Positions 14,522 to 16,135 of a DNA stretch of 16,135 bases are shown piece after piece. Numbering within the stretch: position 1 is the first letter of the stretch; every line of letters starts with the position of its first letter. This DNA comes from Candidatus Bathyarchaeota archaeon. GTDB lineage: Archaea > Thermoproteota > Bathyarchaeia > Bathyarchaeales > Bathycorpusculaceae. The notes under the pieces are model-generated. The model saw nothing but the letters and a program-made list of their open reading frames with translations. It made no database searches and was not told where the DNA came from. The stretch spans positions 1 through 16,135 of the forward strand of contig JACUTN010000012.1 of the NCBI GenBank assembly GCA_014859805.1. Direction: 5' to 3'. Made by a program: the position numbers and the translations under genes.

Positions 14522-14552
14522 TCTGGAGAAAGTTTCCAGAAACAGTTTATAA
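14522..14552 (+). promoter_or_regulatory. Inverted repeat plus TATA box upstream of ncRNA copy B
   Basis: TCTGGA (14522-14527) and TCCAGA (14535-14540) are inverted with a 7-nt spacer, as before copy A. Four bases on comes AGTTTATAAG, a TATA box (14546-14552). It predicts transcription from about 14576, the base of the closing stem of the RNA. The surrounding bases differ between the two copies, while arms, spacing and TATA are kept. Confidence 0.7.
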
Positions 14553-14574
14553 GTATCTTCCACGATTCTACACT

Positions 14575-14680
14575 TGGATGAAGGTACCCAAAAGATCGTG
14601 TGCCCAGTGGGTCGCGTGGTCTCCAGAGGAGGCAACGTCCGCGAAACTAAATTAACGGCACACGACACCCGAATCCACTT
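14575..14680 (+). ncRNA. Unidentified structured small RNA, copy B
   Basis: About 100 nt that align with copy A through GGTACC, AAA, GTGTGCC, GGGT, GCGTGGTC and CAACGTCC. The closing stem is TGGAT (14575-14579) with ATCCA (14673-14677), continued by GGT with ACC. P2 is CGTGTGCC (14597-14604) with GGCACACG (14657-14664), eight Watson-Crick pairs where copy A has wobbles. The apical hairpin GTCTCC/GGAGGC (14619-14624, 14628-14633) replaces an A-U pair of copy A by U-A. These compensatory changes show selection on RNA structure. The 3' end is approximate; it stops just before the end of the opposite-strand gene at 14694. Identity unknown. Confidence 0.75.
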
Positions 14681-14693
14681 GAACCATATTTCT

Positions 14694-15389
14694 TTAAGGA
14701 AACCAAAAATACGCTTTTGGCGGATTTCTTTTATATTTTTTCATTTTGCGTATGTCGAAAAATAAAGGTTGAAGTGGTTTTAGCGAATCTGCTTTGTCAA
14801 TTTTTGTTCTAATAAGACCTACTATGATATCTGAAATCTGAATTGGTTTGGATTCGTGAGAACGTAGGTTAGCAAATAAAGGTGTATAATTCTCAAAGCG
14901 GTTTCCATGTTTTTTAGCCAATGTTTGAACCAACAGTCGAACTATTTTATTGGGTGTCAAAGGACGGAAATCAGAGTCACAATGCGTTTCAATTCCATTT
15001 ACCAATTCAAAAAACTTCTTCTTAAGAGCTGGTCTCAAATTCTTTTGCTTCGGATCGTTTTCGTACCCAGAAAAACATCCCTCTATGAGATTCTTGAATA
15101 AATTCTCTGATTTCCCTTTCCGATCAATGAGAGCTCTTGTCCTTATTACAAGTAATCCATCGCAGCAAATTGATAGTATTAGTCTGAATTTGTTAAGCAT
15201 ATCCTGTTTGTAAGCCGAGTTCAATTTCACCCAATGGAATTCTTTCTCATAGTGGTCTTTAGGTAGCTTCAGATGTCTTTCCAAGAAGAGATATGCCCCT
15301 TCATAATCTGGAATACAACAAAGGATAATAACAGTTTCATTACGTCCAAGCCCACTCGTGTCTATTCCCACAGAGCGCCGTTGAGACAA
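14694..15389 (-). CDS. DUF3800-like protein, probably lacking its true N-terminus
   Basis: A frame of 231 aa from a TTG at 15389. It has GIDTSGLGRNETVIILC near the start and IQISDIIVGLIRTKIDK near the end, which recall the first aspartate block and the late SD/AD block of DUF3800 proteins (RNase H-like fold, often near defence and mobile genes). The middle is helical and charged. The frame stays open upstream to 15629 with natural-looking coding sequence (SSLTSYESLLRALDPNF, WIAKGLKGYNGHKIRR) but has no ATG, GTG or TTG there. The upstream coding continues in another frame, so the gene looks broken by a frameshift. The DUF3800 call is by eye. Confidence 0.6.
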   Translation of the reverse strand: MSQRRSVGIDTSGLGRNETVIILCCIPDYEGAYLFLERHLKLPKDHYEKEFHWVKLNSAYKQDMLNKFRLILSICCDGLLVIRTRALIDRKGKSENLFKNLIEGCFSGYENDPKQKNLRPALKKKFFELVNGIETHCDSDFRPLTPNKIVRLLVQTLAKKHGNRFENYTPLFANLRSHESKPIQISDIIVGLIRTKIDKADSLKPLQPLFFDIRKMKKYKRNPPKAYFWFP

Positions 15390-15556
15390 ATCTGGGATTA
15401 GAAAAATGTCTTCATCTACCGTAATTCGCCTTATCTTATGTCCATTGTATCCCTTCAGTCCTTTGGCAATCCACCCAGTCTTAACTCTGTATACTTCACT
15501 GCGGGCAACAGTTTTGAAGTTTGGATCTAACGCTCTTAAAAGAGATTCATACGAAG

Positions 15557-15736
15557 TTAGGGATGAACCAAAGGTTCTGCGATAAAAATCAGCAGGTCGT
15601 ACAAGTGTAGGCTGCAGTCTAACGTTTGATTATTATAAGTAAATTGACTGCCCGAATATACCTTTTCAATTATGTCAAAGAAAAGATTAATCCATTTAGA
15701 GTCTTTCTTGGCAGACAATGAGGTTCGTCTGAACAA
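15557..15736 (-). pseudogene. Out-of-frame 5' part of the DUF3800-like gene
   Basis: A minus-strand frame from the TTG at 15736 reads FRRTSLSAKKDSKWINLF, FDIIEKVYSGSQFTYNNQ and TLDCSLHLYDLLIFIAE, then stops at 15557. It overlaps the open extension of the downstream frame over 15557-15629. One single-base shift in that overlap would join both into a protein of about 347 aa. A TATA-like CTATATCC lies just upstream (15746-15753). A sequencing error would also explain it. Confidence 0.5.
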
Positions 15737-15924
15737 TCATCTTAGGATATAGAAAAGTTTTTCTCGCCTTACACGTAGTCCTATTAATTATTAGGTAGCG
15801 CACTGCGTGACTTTTAAAGTTGTGTCTTCTATAGCACGCGCTAACACATAGGACAAACAAAAATTAAAGAATATTTCGACAAATCTTCTATAAACAAACA
15901 CGCCCAAAACCGCAAAGAAGCACA

Positions 15925-15933
15925 CTTATATTG
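15925..15933 (+). promoter_or_regulatory. Putative TATA box of the PAC2-family gene
   Basis: CTTATATTG would start transcription near 15956, just before the SD GAGGGA (15961-15966). The rest of the gene-free stretch 15737-15924 shows only AT-rich sequence and a short imperfect palindrome around CCTATTAATTATTAGG (15780-15795). Confidence 0.5.
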
Positions 15934-15975
15934 TTATTTTCCCCAAACTACACGTTAACCGAGGGAAGTTAAAGC

Positions 15976-16135
15976 ATGGTTTGTGCAGTTCAAGTTTATG
16001 AAAAACCAGAACTAGATAACCCCGTCTTGATTGAAGGGTTGCCTGGCATTGGGTTTGTAGCTAATATTGCAGCCTTACATTTAATCCATGAATTAGACGC
16101 CAAGCTTTTCGCCGAAATCACTTCTTCATCCTTCC
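15976..16135 (+). CDS. PAC2 family protein, N-terminal part (runs off the window)
   Basis: 53 codons from the ATG at 15976 to the window end. It begins MVCAVQVYEKPELDNPVLIE and continues GLPGIGFVANIAALHLIHEL, the glycine-rich first strand-loop-helix of the PAC2 fold, known from proteasome assembly chaperones (archaeal PbaB-like) and related ATP-grasp partners. It would help to assemble or regulate the 20S proteasome; which subfamily it belongs to cannot be told from this part. SD GAGGGA lies nine bases ahead of the ATG. It marks the return to housekeeping genes after the accessory stretch. Confidence 0.85.
   Translation, partial: MVCAVQVYEKPELDNPVLIEGLPGIGFVANIAALHLIHELDAKLFAEITSSSF

Noticed and set aside
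12421..14540. TCTGGA/TCCAGA repeats as transposon ends
   Set aside because: Each copy is itself a full inverted repeat in the same orientation relative to its TATA box and RNA, so a promoter element explains them better than terminal repeats of one element.
14574..14765. Plus-strand 63-aa frame over ncRNA copy B
   Set aside because: Copy A has no matching frame, while the RNA stems covary; the conserved signal is RNA structure, not protein.
1..16135. CRISPR array or cas genes
   Set aside because: No regularly spaced direct repeats were seen and no Cas-like protein is encoded.

Overview
The window is chromosomal DNA of an archaeon. Type II methionine aminopeptidase, archaeosine-type tRNA-guanine transglycosylase, archaemetzincin, a PAC2-family protein, a beta-CASP RNase and TATA-type promoters all point that way. 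Ribosomal protein eL38 and tRNA-Trp with apparent introns at two places fit the TACK superphylum. A Bathyarchaeia-like organism is my guess and cannot be proven from this stretch. Several starts are TTG or GTG with a visible Shine-Dalgarno (SD) sequence, which moves the likely start of trpS and some others.

Layout. Positions 1-5117 hold housekeeping genes: the 5' part of pheS and trpS (both minus), a flavin reductase-like protein and map (plus), then a minus-strand pair of a zinc-ribbon membrane protein and a DUF1512 protein. Positions 5118-6310 hold a stand-alone 5S rRNA (minus), a four-helix membrane protein (minus) and a tRNA-Trp gene interrupted twice. Positions 6340-7311 carry a small ORF, a winged-helix protein and eL38 (plus). 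Positions 7346-12283 are one minus-strand run, transcribed tgtA, PHP phosphoesterase, beta-CASP RNase, archaemetzincin, presenilin-type intramembrane protease, with short gaps or overlaps. It couples tRNA modification and RNA processing with two unusual proteases. Much of this run has a strong G+T bias on the plus strand that starts abruptly near position 12000, inside tgtA.

Positions 12284-15975 look accessory: a decayed copy of the tgtA 5' end, a PD-(D/E)XK-like nuclease, a DUF5655-like protein, a DUF5615/PIN-like protein and a frame-disrupted DUF3800-like gene. A PAC2-family gene begins at 15976.

The most interesting signal is a pair of related non-coding RNA genes at about 12479-12570 and 14575-14680. 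They share sequence blocks and fold into the same structure with compensatory base changes. Each is preceded by the same inverted repeat with a 7-nt spacer, set 4-5 nt upstream of a TATA box that would start transcription at the first base of the RNA fold. I do not recognise this RNA family. The pair brackets the three-gene nuclease cassette.
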